A stretch of DNA of 64,000 nt from Streptomyces cyanogenus (lineage in GTDB: Bacteria; Actinomycetota; Actinomycetes; Streptomycetales; Streptomycetaceae), in the NCBI RefSeq assembly GCF_017526105.1, contig NZ_CP071839.1, forward strand, positions 6,982,001 to 7,046,000, read 5' to 3'. The position numbers and the translations under genes were made by a program. The notes under the pieces are model-generated. The model was given only the letters and a program-made list of their open reading frames with translations, did no database searches and was not told the DNA's origin. This document shows, in pieces, positions 50,392-58,766 of this stretch. The number at the start of each line of letters is the position of its first letter. The first letter of the stretch is position 1.

Positions 50392-51159
50392 ATGGACATT
50401 TTCCCGCTGCCCCGGCTCGGGCTGGTCGTGCCCCCGGAAAACCCGCTCGCCGAACCGGAGTTCAATCGTCTGATCGGTGCCGAGCTGAATGTGTACACCG
50501 CGCGTTTCCCGCTGACTCCCGGAATGGGCGTGAAGGAAACGATGCTCCGGTACAACGACGTGCTCGCGGACACGCTCGCCACCTTCGGCCGCATGCGCCT
50601 GGACGCCGCCGTGGTGGCCTGCAACGCCTCGCACTATCTGCTGGGACCCGACGGCGACCGCGCTTTCGTGGCCGAACTGTCCGAGGCGTTCGGCTTTCCG
50701 GTGCAGTCGACGACGCAGGCCATCCTCGCGGTGTGCGAGGAATTCGGGATATCCCGCCTGACCCTCGTCTCCCCCTACTGGGACTGGCTCACGGAGACGT
50801 CCCGCTCCTTCTGGGAGCAGGCCGGCGTCGCCGTCGACCGTGTCGTCCTCGCCCCGGCCGTCGTGGACCCGAAGGAGCAGGACCACGAGTTCGACCCGTA
50901 CCGGGTGACGACCAGGACCCTCCTCGGCCGGATACGCGAGGCGGGCCTGCCCGACGAAGGGGCGATTCTCTTCACCGGCACGGGCATGGGCACGCTGGCC
51001 GCCCTGGCCGAACTCGACCGCGAGTTCGCCCGCACCACGCTGCTGACGTCCAACCTCGCGGCGGCCTGGTGGGCGCGGCGCACGGTCGGGGCCGCCGGCG
51101 CCGAGGTGCACCCCCTCCTGGAACGGCTGGACCGCGGCACGCCGCGCCGGCCCCGGTAA
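50392..51159 (+). CDS. Asp/Glu racemase-superfamily protein (maleate isomerase/AMDase-like)
   Basis: 255 residues of the Asp/Glu/hydantoin racemase fold: PRLGLVVPPENPLAEPEFNRL and MRLDAAVVACNASHYLLG with the first catalytic Cys, then ISRLTLVSPYWDWLTE as in maleate isomerase. The second Cys expected near ILFTGTGMGTLAALAEL is absent (Thr in its place). Single-Cys members such as arylmalonate decarboxylase perform decarboxylation or one-sided proton transfer, so a racemase role is doubtful. Divergent from AmCP-2, sharing the TGACA promoter region. Confidence 0.8.
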   Translation: MDIFPLPRLGLVVPPENPLAEPEFNRLIGAELNVYTARFPLTPGMGVKETMLRYNDVLADTLATFGRMRLDAAVVACNASHYLLGPDGDRAFVAELSEAFGFPVQSTTQAILAVCEEFGISRLTLVSPYWDWLTETSRSFWEQAGVAVDRVVLAPAVVDPKEQDHEFDPYRVTTRTLLGRIREAGLPDEGAILFTGTGMGTLAALAELDREFARTTLLTSNLAAAWWARRTVGAAGAEVHPLLERLDRGTPRRPR

Positions 51160-51216
51160 CCACCCTCCCTGCACACCCCTTCACCGACCGCACCCACCGT
51201 CAAGGAGGCGCCCGCC

Positions 51217-51972
51217 GTGGCCGTCACCAGCGAAGCACAGTCGTCCGATCCCCTCGTGGCCGTGGTGAGCGGCGGCGCGTCCGGCATCGGCGCGGCCGCC
51301 GTGGCCGCGCTCACCGCCCGGGGCGTCCGGGTCGCCGCCCTGGACCTGAAGCCCGACGAGGTCGCCGCACCGGCCGTCGGCATCGCCTGCGACGTGTCCG
51401 ACGACGCGTCCGTGCGCGCCGCCGTCGCCGAGGTCGCCGACCGCTTCGGCCGCATCGACATCGTCGTGAACAACGCCGGCATCGCCGCGCAGGGCGACAT
51501 CACCGACAACGACGACGACGAGTGGCGGCGCGTACTGGACGTGAACGTCGTCGGCATGGTGCGCCTCGCCCGTGCCGCGCTCCCGTACCTGCGCAAGTCA
51601 CCGGCCGCCGCGATCGTCAACACCTGTTCCGTCTTCGCCTCGATGGGGGTACGGCGGCGCGTCCTCTACTCCGCGTCCAAGGGCGCCGTCCACTCCCTGA
51701 CCCTGGCGATGGCCGCCGACCACGTCCGGGAGGGCATCCGGGTCAACGCCGTCGCTCCCGGCGCCGTCGACACCCCCTGGATCCAGCGGGTGCTGGCGAA
51801 GACCGCCGACCCGCAGGCGGAGCGGGACGCGCTCAACGACCGCCATCCCCTGGGCCGGCTGGCGCGGCCCGAGGAGGTCGGCGACGCCATCGCCTTCCTG
51901 GCCACCGAAGCCTCCGGCACCACCGGCACGATCCTCGCCGTCGACGGCGGCATCCACGACCTGCGCCTGTAG
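51217..51972 (+). CDS. SDR-family oxidoreductase
   Basis: A 251-residue classical SDR with intact motifs: VVSGGASGIGAAAVAAL (TGxxxGxG variant), VNNAGIAAQG, catalytic Ser in NTCSVFASMGVRRRV, Tyr and Lys in LYSASKGAVHSL, and the C-terminal GTTGTILAVDGG. GTG 51217 has AAGGAGG upstream. It follows the racemase-family gene by 57 bp and is probably co-transcribed. It may reduce a keto intermediate. It is the last intact gene of the AmCP locus. Confidence 0.9.
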   Translation: MAVTSEAQSSDPLVAVVSGGASGIGAAAVAALTARGVRVAALDLKPDEVAAPAVGIACDVSDDASVRAAVAEVADRFGRIDIVVNNAGIAAQGDITDNDDDEWRRVLDVNVVGMVRLARAALPYLRKSPAAAIVNTCSVFASMGVRRRVLYSASKGAVHSLTLAMAADHVREGIRVNAVAPGAVDTPWIQRVLAKTADPQAERDALNDRHPLGRLARPEEVGDAIAFLATEASGTTGTILAVDGGIHDLRL

Positions 51973-51980
51973 CCGCACCC

Positions 51981-52020
51981 GCCCCTCGGCGCCGCCCCGG
52001 CCGGGGCGGCGCCGAGGGGC
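51981..52020 (+). terminator. 40-bp perfect palindrome after the SDR gene
   Basis: Perfect 20-bp arms with no loop (centre between 52000 and 52001, arm GCCCCTCGGCGCCGCCCCGG) just after the SDR stop. A GC-rich terminator closing the locus. Confidence 0.8.
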
Positions 52021-52042
52021 GGCCGTGTGCCGGGCGGACGCG

Positions 52043-52600
52043 TCACCCGGACTGCGGCGGAGCCGGGAAGTGGTTCTCCTGGACGAAGAACTCGACGTAC
52101 TGGCCGAAGAGTTCACCGGTGTATCCGGCCCTGGACACCACGCAGACGGAGGAGGCTCTCTCCGGCAGAAGGCGTCGGTGTCCCCCGTCATCCAGCTCCC
52201 GCCAGGCGTCCGGGGCCAGGTCCCGCAAGGGGTAGCCGAGGGCCCGCAGGCCGGCGACGCACTCGCCGAGGTCCAGCGCGTCCCGGTTGACCAGGCGGTG
52301 CGGGCCGCGAGCCGGTCTGGGCGAGCACCATGTCCCGCACGGCGGCCCGCCGTTCACCGGGTAACAGATCCTTGAGCAGGTCGGTGAGCCGGGGGTTCGG
52401 TGCCGCTGCAGCCCTCGTCGGTCACCGACGGCCGCGCCGGGCGGCGGACGAGTGAGGTGAACCCCGGGGGCACGGAAGGCTGTTCGCGCAGCGCGGCGAG
52501 GTCCAGCGGGCCGGCCACGGCGTCCGGGCGGCCCGAGCGCAGCTGTCCCCTGCACCAGGACGGGCTGGCCGCCGCCGTCTCCACCGGCAACCCGATGGCC
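52043..52600 (-). pseudogene. Modular polyketide synthase remnant (KR end, ACP start, thioester-reductase end)
   Basis: On the minus strand three pieces of a PKS C-terminus can be read in different frames. GRPDAVAGPLDLAALREQ, with VPPGFTSLVR shortly after, is typical of a ketoreductase C-terminus. It is followed, out of frame, by LPGERRAAVRDMVLAQTG, the KR-ACP linker. Then, after a deletion, come HRLVNRDALDLGECVAGLRA, GYPLRDLAPDAWREL and GYTGELFGQYVEFFVQ, like the end of a thioester-reductase domain. The ACP core and reductase are missing. Such an ending (reductive release) occurs in cpk-type PKSs. Non-functional. Confidence 0.65.
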
Positions 52601-52635
52601 GTGGCGCTCGCCCTCGAAGGGCCGGCCGGGGCGCG

Positions 52636-52911
52636 CTCACTGAGCGCTTTCAGCGTTGCCCCTCCAGGATGAGGACGGCTTTGGTGATGACGCTCATGCG
52701 GTTGGGGCTGATGCGGGATCTACCGAAGATCTGCCAGGACTTCAGCCGCGCCATGCCTCGTTCGACAGGTGCCCGGGCCGCTGACAGGGCCCGGTTCTCG
52801 GTCCGCTCGGTGAGGGTGAGCTCGCCGCGGGGCGGGCGGCGCCTGGCGGTGGTGACCCAGTCGCCCGCACCGATGTAGGCCATGTCGGCGAGGAGCTGAA
52901 AACGCTCATTG
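52636..52911 (-). mobile_element. Internally deleted IS5-type element with both ends (MITE-like)
   Basis: Residues corresponding to the last 79 codons of the transposase at 58957-59649 (one conservative change, Arg for Lys) lie on the minus strand, 52650-52890. The left end (52636-52656) is a degenerate copy of the inverted repeat and the right end GCTGAAAACGCTCATTG (52895-52911) matches the other repeat with one mismatch. Thus 276 bp keep both ends but lack the front of the transposase gene. Confidence 0.75.
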
Positions 52912-52939
52912 TTGTTGCCGCACTTGAACGGAAGCCGCA

Positions 52940-53180
52940 AGCGGAACGAAGACACCGATCCAGCCCTGCTCAAGGCGTTGTTGGTGCTGGTCGAGCCGAC
53001 GAGCGGGGTGATCCGCAGTCGCCGCCTGAAGTGGACGACGAAGTCGCTGCGAAACCTGGCCCAGGAGCTGACCCGGCAGGGCACCCGGCGTCCGCGCCGA
53101 CGGTGGGCCTGCTGCTGCGACCGGAGGTCCGATGCCCACCAGCAGATGAGGCCGGCCAGCGGCGTCGTGCAGGTGGAGGT
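52940..53180 (+). pseudogene. ISAzo13-family transposase fragment
   Basis: The plus strand encodes DPALLKALLVLVEPTSGVI, RLKWTTKSLRNLAQELTRQG and then a broken sequence, matching the start of ISAzo13-family transposases (LALVEPxxRGDP, LRWTCKSxRxLAxELxxQGH). The rest of the gene is missing. It abuts the IS5-type remnant. Confidence 0.6.
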
Positions 53181-53237
53181 ATTTTCCCCAACGAACGGCC
53201 AGGCGTTTGAAGCAGACGACAGCATCCGGCTCCGATG

Positions 53238-53909
53238 CTATGTACTACCGATCTCCCGCACATAGGAGAATCCGTCCAGCATTAGAAGCTGGAACGTGTC
53301 TCCGTAAACGGGCTCCATGTCCTCGATCGACCACTGCTTGACTACCTCGACGGCTCCCGGCAGATAGATGGTCATGCTCCGCCCTCGCACCACGGCTGTC
53401 CCTCGTAGTGTTAGCCCGCTGTTGTAGTGGAGCTCCACTGTTCCGTCATCCGAGAACCTGATCTTCCGCTCTCCAGGTCCAGACCCCCCGTCCCAAGTTC
53501 CTACGAGGTCGGCGGGTACGGAACCTGGCGGCAATGCAGTCTCCTCCACGTGCCCGCTCCCCTTGGGGGGCGCGCTGTCGGAGCTCGGAGTGCCTGTGTT
53601 GGGTGGAATGTCCGGGCTCTTCGGCTCCCGACTGTCTGCCTCCCGGCTGAGTAACCACGAGCCGTCTGGCGTCGGTATCTCATCGGTCGACGGGCTGCCC
53701 TGACCACAACCTCCGCTTAGCAGAGCAAGAGCGGCGGCGACCGCCACAGCAACCCAGCGCGACTCCCGCACAGAGATTCGACGCTTTGTATGGCGTGCTC
53801 GATGTGCATTGCCTGGCTGGTCTTGCCTGGCTTGTCGGGTTGAGCCTGCAAGCCCGCGCGTGCCTGTGTTGCGCCGCAGGAGCAAACGGCCCCGCACGGT
53901 GCCGTTCAC
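53238..53909 (-). CDS. Putative secreted lipoprotein
   Basis: 223 residues from GTG 53909, overlapping the stop of the Bell-like gene (GTGA); a start at GTG 53771 would give a normal lipoprotein: a basic start, hydrophobic WVAVAVAAALALL, and lipobox SGGC. The mature part is Pro/Ser-rich, then a C-terminal domain of about 85 residues (LVGTWDGGSGPGERKIRFSDDG ... VYGDTFQLLMLDGFSYVRE) resembling lipocalin-like beta domains. Lower G+C than the cluster. Its role beside the immune module is unknown. Confidence 0.65.
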   Translation of the reverse strand: MNGTVRGRLLLRRNTGTRGLAGSTRQARQDQPGNAHRARHTKRRISVRESRWVAVAVAAALALLSGGCGQGSPSTDEIPTPDGSWLLSREADSREPKSPDIPPNTGTPSSDSAPPKGSGHVEETALPPGSVPADLVGTWDGGSGPGERKIRFSDDGTVELHYNSGLTLRGTAVVRGRSMTIYLPGAVEVVKQWSIEDMEPVYGDTFQLLMLDGFSYVREIGST

Positions 53910-54334
53910 TCTTGAATGTGCTGGTCGCGACCAGCCTGATAGACCCGGCTACGCCCGGTCGCCTCGGCCTCCATGCGGATTGCCCCAACAGTTTGTCCCT
54001 CTGGGCTGACCTCCCTTCGACCCTGGCCTACGAGTGCGCGCAGTTCTTCGACCACCGTCTGCTGATCGGTTTCGTCAAGGGCCTCCAGCAGGGTCTCGAG
54101 GCGGACTTGCCAGACAACCGCCTGGCGAACTTGGGCGTCCTCCCCGGAAGCCTGCGCCAGTACGGTCGCCGTCTCGTCCAATCGCTCCAAGGCCACCTGC
54201 TGCTCCTCCTCGTCGCGGTAGCGCCACAACCGAGCCACCGCGTGGCGCACCCCGTGCCAGGTATCTGTGCCAACTGCCTGCGCAACCGCAACACCACCCG
54301 CTGCGGCCACAGCCGCCAATGCCTCCGGCAACAT
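53906..54334 (-). CDS. Bell-like small effector with C-terminal amyloid-type motif
   Basis: A 142-residue protein. The N-terminal part (residues 1-38, LPEALAAVAAAGGVAVAQAVGTD, then WHGVRHAVARLW) resembles the hydrophobic start of the Bell/HeLo-like domains of bacterial cell-death effectors; the middle is helical (TVLAQASGEDAQVRQAVVW). Residues 118-142 match residues 13-37 of the divergent nSTAND protein at 13 of 25 positions, including RVYQAGRDQHI versus QIFQAGGDQHV. This is the arrangement of amyloid-motif signalling. ATG 54334 with AAGGGG upstream. Confidence 0.7.
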   Translation of the reverse strand: MLPEALAAVAAAGGVAVAQAVGTDTWHGVRHAVARLWRYRDEEEQQVALERLDETATVLAQASGEDAQVRQAVVWQVRLETLLEALDETDQQTVVEELRALVGQGRREVSPEGQTVGAIRMEAEATGRSRVYQAGRDQHIQE

Positions 54335-54723
54335 CCGACCAGCCCCTTCGCAGCAAGCAAGGGCCCTCGACGCAGGCCCGATTCATTCCACCACACAGAG
54401 TGGCTCTCCGGCGCCTTGATGGACGCTTCCCCCTGAAAAGCGCAAGAGTGGCCACGCACGTAGCTTGATGCGTCTAACGTGGCCTCGCGGCGTCTACTGC
54501 AGGGAGTGGGGATGGGTGTGGGCACCGTGGCAGTGGGAGGTGGATCAATGGACGCGACCACGAGTACATGGCGGCGAGCTCGGTCCTCAACAGTTGCGTC
54601 GTGGTGCCGAACACTCGGCAGCCAGCAAGATCTGCTGTCCTTAACGCCGGTACAGTCGACCGCTGCTGGTGAAGAGCTGACCCGTCAGGGAGGCTCCAAA
54701 TCGTATGCTCCTGGGCGGGGGCT
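54335..54723. other. Divergent promoter region of the immune module
   Basis: About 390 bp between the Bell-like gene and the nSTAND gene. It holds both promoters. I see no clear dyad. An 82-codon frame at 54479-54727 has no recognisable features and is probably not a gene. Confidence 0.4.
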
Positions 54724-57700
54724 GTGAGCCCGGCCGATGAGCGGCCTGAAGACGATGAGGCAATTCGATTTCATGCCATAGCGTCTGGCCAGGCTCAGAT
54801 CTTCCAAGCAGGAGGGGATCAGCACGTCGCGGAGCGGGACCTGCATCTGCATTACGCGGACGGAGTGCGCCGAGCACGCCGTCTCCAGCGGGGTGGCGAA
54901 ACGCGGGAATGCCCGTACCCGGGCCTGGTGGCTTTCGAATCAGCACAGGCAGACTGGTTTTTCGGGCGAGACACGGAGACTGCAGAGCTGCTTGTTCACT
55001 TGGACGAAGGCCTGCGGGGTGGCGGCCCCTTAATAGTGGTCGCGCCGTCTGGTGCAGGAAAGTCCTCACTACTACGGGCTGGCGTACTACCGGCCATCGC
55101 TAGAGGGGCTCTGCCCGCTGCTGGGTCAGCGCAGTGGCCCCACATGCTGTTCACTCCTACTGCTAGCCCAATGGCCGCCTTGTCCGCACACCTAGCGAGC
55201 GCGACCGGGATCGCCCCAGATCTGCTCGGCCAGGCACTGCAGTCCGGTCCGTCCGCGTGCTTGACCCTGTTGCGTAAGTGCTTGAGGACAACAGCGGGCA
55301 GCAACGGCCCGCCGAACAAACGGCTGGTGGTCGTCGTCGACCAACTTGAGGAGCTGTTCACCCTCGGCTCAAGTGAGCAAGACCGGCATGACTTCCTCGA
55401 TTTTCTCTCTGCGCTGGCGAGCATCGGATCAGCTGGTGAAGAACCAATTGGGCTGGTGGTGTACGGGATGCGTTCCGACTTCTACACCCCATGCGCCGAC
55501 TATCCACAGCTACGAGGAGTTCTGCAGGACCGCCAGGTCCTGATCGGGCCTATGACTCGAGACGGGCTTCGTCACGCGATAACAATCCCTGCCCAAGCAA
55601 CGGGTTTGGACATTGAGCCGGGCCTCGTTGAGTTGCTACTGCGCGACCTCGGAGTACGCGATGGTGAAAATCACCCGAGCAGCGGCGAGGACGCAAGTGC
55701 CGCGCATGCGTATGAGGCCGGACGTCTCCCCTTGCTGGCCCATGCCCTGCGAGCCACCTGGCAGCAACGGCACGGTCACACTCTCACCGTGGCCGGCTAC
55801 CAGGCCACGGGCGGAATCTACCGAGCCGTCGGCACAACTGCAGAACGGGTGTACAACAGACTGGATTCTGACGCTAAGCAGACGGCCAACTTGCTCTTCA
55901 TGAGCCTCGTCAAGGTCGGAGACGGCGTCAACGACACTCGCAAACGCTTGCCCCGTACCCAGTTACTTGAGATTGGCAGTAAGTCAGCCGTCATCGACCC
56001 GATAATTGAAGCCTTCACCGAGGCCCGCCTGCTGACTGTGCAGGGGAACAGCGTGGAGATAACCCATGAAGCCCTGCTAGGCGCCTGGCCGCGGCTGCAA
56101 CGATGGATCAAGGCTGACCGGGCAGGCCACATCATCCGACAAGAACTCGAAGAAGTGGCCACCAGTTGGAGTCGGTCCCACCAGGATGCTGGCATGCTCT
56201 ATCGGGGACACCGGCTAGAGACAGTCCGCACCTGGGCAAAGGCACATCGCGATCGACTAAGCACCGCAGCGACGGAGTTCCTAGCAGCCTCAAGCGCGCA
56301 GGAGCGTCGCACAATCAGGCTGCGCCGCGTGCTGATCGCCATGCTGACCACTTTGGCCTTGATCGCATCAGGCGCTGCGGTAGTCGCCTTCCAGCAGCGC
56401 GCCACAGCACAAGCTCAGCGCGACATCGCCGTTTCCAGACAGATCACCGTCGAGGCAGATAGGCTGCGCGACGGTCAGCCATCTCTCGCTGCCCTCTTCG
56501 ACATTGCCGCCTACCGCTGGCGCCCACAGGACTCTGGTGTGTATACGCGCCTCATTACCAATGCAAGCGCCACTCTGTCGACGCCCCTCGCGCCGTCCAC
56601 CGGCGGCCAGACGTGGTCAGCGGTATTCAGCCCTCACGGACGCACTCTCGCCACCATTGGCACTGATCACAAAGTGCGACTCTGGAACGTGTCCAGCCCA
56701 GTTCGCTCCACCTTGCTTGGCCCGGCGCTGACTGGCAACAAAGGTGTTCTTTGGTGGCTGGCGTTTAGTCCCAACGGGCGTGTAGTGGCCGGCGCTGGTA
56801 GCGACGGGAGGGTCTGGCTGTGGAAAGTCACTGATCCGGCTCATCCAGTCTCCATGGGTCGTAACTTGACCCTGAAGATCACAGGTAGCAACTCCATGGC
56901 GTTCAGTCCGGATGGACGCATGCTCGCTACGGCCGAAAGTGACGGGAGCGTGCGGTTGTGGGACGTTGCCGATCCCGTTCACCCAACTTCCCTTGCTTCG
57001 GTGTCGAGCGGCAACAAGCCCGGCTTCCCGTCAATTTCCGACATCACTTCAGTAACGTTCAGTCCCGATGGACGCGTCTTAGCGGCTGCAGAAGGCGACA
57101 GTAACGGAGTAGTGCAGCTATGGGATTTGGCTGACCCAGCGAAGCCAACACCACTTGGTAAACCTCTGAGCGGCAGCATGAGCCGCGTGGAAGAAATGAA
57201 ATTCAGTCCTAATGGCCGCCTCTTCGCCATCGCCTCAAACGATGGAGTGGTTCGAATTTGGAACACAGCAAACGTAACCAAGCCGAAACAGCTCAAAAAA
57301 CGTCTGTCTGAACCAGTCATTGGCAGTCACGCCCTTGCCTTCAGTCCTGATGGACGACTCCTGGCCACTGCCACATTTGACGGAACAGTTCGTATCTTCA
57401 GCATGGGCGATCCATCTGCCCCTGAAGCACTTACCAATCCGCTAACTGGCCACAAAGGCATATGGTGGATGGTGTTCAGCCCAGACGGACACACTCTCGC
57501 CAGCGCCGGAAGCGATGGGGCAGTTCTCCTGTGGAAGCTTCCCAAAAGGGTCATCAGCAGTTTCTCAGGCGTTGTCAGTTCGTTGGACTTCAGTCCGGAT
57601 GGGCACACGCTCGCCACCGTTGGCACCGGCAGCGGTGACGAGTTGACTCTGTGGAATGTGACCGATCCGGCTCACCCGATTTCTCGTGGCTCGCTCACCT

Positions 57701-58596
57701 ACTCGGACCGTATCAAATTGGTCGCGTTCAGCCCGGATAGACGCACCCTCGCCACCGGCGGTGAGGACCTCATAGTTCGATTGTGGAACGTGGCCGATCC
57801 CTCTCGCCCCAGCAAACTGGCCGATCTCCGGATCGGCCACACGGGCAGCATTAACTCCCTGGCTTTTAGCCCAGACGGACGCACCCTCGCCACCGCCGGT
57901 TTCCGAGAGGTACAGCTCTGGAACGTGGCCGATCCGACGCACGCAGCCCCCCTCGGTAAGCCCTTGAGCGGCCACACGGGCAGCGTCAACTCCCTGGCTT
58001 TTAGCCCAGACGGACGCACTCTCGCCACTGCTGGGGACGACGGGGCCGTCCGGTTGTGGAACGTGGCCGATCCGACGCACGCAGCCCCCCTCGGTAAGCC
58101 CTTGAGCGGCCACGCGGTAAGCCTCAACAATCTGGTGGTCAACTCCCTGACATTTAGCCCAGACGGGCACACTCTCGCCACCGCTGGTGCCGACCTCTCA
58201 GTTCGGTTGTGGAACGTGGCCGATCCATCTCGCCCGAGCAAACTGGCCGATCTCCGGAGCGGCCACACGGGCAGGATTAACTCCCTGGCTTTTAGCCCAG
58301 ACGGACGCACCCTTGCCACCGCCGGTGCCGACCTCACAATTCGGTTGTGGAACATGGCAAAGCGCGTCCCATTCGGTCCACCAGTAACTGGGCATGCATC
58401 ACTCGTTACTTCGGTGAGGTTCAGTCCCGACGGACACACCTTGGCCAGTGCTGGCCTCGATGGAACAGTGCGACTATGGGAGACGGATATTGGCCAAGCC
58501 GTCGCATACATCTGTAACACGGTTCAGGGCGGCCTCACACAGAGGGATTGGCAACGGCAGTTCCCAGACATTCCCTTCAGAGCACCATGCCCATAA
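54724..58596 (+). CDS. nSTAND1-type NLR-like ATPase with WD40 repeats
   Basis: 1290 residues. N-terminal residues 13-37 are the amyloid-like motif. The nSTAND domain starts with ECPYPGLVAFESAQADWFFGRD; Walker A is APSGAGKSSLLRAGV (Lys113), Walker B VVVVDQLEELFTLGS. A membrane helix follows at about 536-556 (VLIAMLTTLALIASGAAVVAF). The C-terminal half (from residue 630) is about a dozen WD40 repeats (FSPDGRTLATAG..VRLWNVAD). This is the plan of bacterial STAND sensors: repeats sense, ATPase oligomerises, N-terminal motif recruits the effector. GTG 54724. Rare TTA codons (at least three, e.g. in PLIV, VLAA, QLLE) suggest bldA dependence and foreign origin. Confidence 0.88.
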   Translation: MSPADERPEDDEAIRFHAIASGQAQIFQAGGDQHVAERDLHLHYADGVRRARRLQRGGETRECPYPGLVAFESAQADWFFGRDTETAELLVHLDEGLRGGGPLIVVAPSGAGKSSLLRAGVLPAIARGALPAAGSAQWPHMLFTPTASPMAALSAHLASATGIAPDLLGQALQSGPSACLTLLRKCLRTTAGSNGPPNKRLVVVVDQLEELFTLGSSEQDRHDFLDFLSALASIGSAGEEPIGLVVYGMRSDFYTPCADYPQLRGVLQDRQVLIGPMTRDGLRHAITIPAQATGLDIEPGLVELLLRDLGVRDGENHPSSGEDASAAHAYEAGRLPLLAHALRATWQQRHGHTLTVAGYQATGGIYRAVGTTAERVYNRLDSDAKQTANLLFMSLVKVGDGVNDTRKRLPRTQLLEIGSKSAVIDPIIEAFTEARLLTVQGNSVEITHEALLGAWPRLQRWIKADRAGHIIRQELEEVATSWSRSHQDAGMLYRGHRLETVRTWAKAHRDRLSTAATEFLAASSAQERRTIRLRRVLIAMLTTLALIASGAAVVAFQQRATAQAQRDIAVSRQITVEADRLRDGQPSLAALFDIAAYRWRPQDSGVYTRLITNASATLSTPLAPSTGGQTWSAVFSPHGRTLATIGTDHKVRLWNVSSPVRSTLLGPALTGNKGVLWWLAFSPNGRVVAGAGSDGRVWLWKVTDPAHPVSMGRNLTLKITGSNSMAFSPDGRMLATAESDGSVRLWDVADPVHPTSLASVSSGNKPGFPSISDITSVTFSPDGRVLAAAEGDSNGVVQLWDLADPAKPTPLGKPLSGSMSRVEEMKFSPNGRLFAIASNDGVVRIWNTANVTKPKQLKKRLSEPVIGSHALAFSPDGRLLATATFDGTVRIFSMGDPSAPEALTNPLTGHKGIWWMVFSPDGHTLASAGSDGAVLLWKLPKRVISSFSGVVSSLDFSPDGHTLATVGTGSGDELTLWNVTDPAHPISRGSLTYSDRIKLVAFSPDRRTLATGGEDLIVRLWNVADPSRPSKLADLRIGHTGSINSLAFSPDGRTLATAGFREVQLWNVADPTHAAPLGKPLSGHTGSVNSLAFSPDGRTLATAGDDGAVRLWNVADPTHAAPLGKPLSGHAVSLNNLVVNSLTFSPDGHTLATAGADLSVRLWNVADPSRPSKLADLRSGHTGRINSLAFSPDGRTLATAGADLTIRLWNMAKRVPFGPPVTGHASLVTSVRFSPDGHTLASAGLDGTVRLWETDIGQAVAYICNTVQGGLTQRDWQRQFPDIPFRAPCP
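57820..58370 (+). repeat. Near-identical WD40-coding repeats
   Basis: Blocks of DNA in this stretch are almost the same: the 45-base stretch starting at 57931 recurs at 58069 (offset 138 bp, 46 codons), and the block around 57820 recurs near 58243. The encoded blades differ in few residues, so the duplications are recent. Confidence 0.8.
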
Positions 58597-58766
58597 CCCT
58601 GCTCACTGGTTCCTAGAACTTCTACCAAGCCGCGAGATCGACGGGCGGCGTTAGAAGCTGTTGTCTTCCCGGGCGTTATCGCCGAGTTTCCGCTGGTCGG
58701 GGATAGGAGCGGTGGTTCGGTGGGAATGGTGTCGGATCGTCGTTTCCTAGGGAGGTCGCGGATGCC

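Noticed and set aside
54479..54727. An 82-codon frame that ends in a GTGA overlap with the nSTAND start
   Set aside because: No ribosome site, no recognisable motif and a composition unlike its neighbours; the overlap is probably chance.
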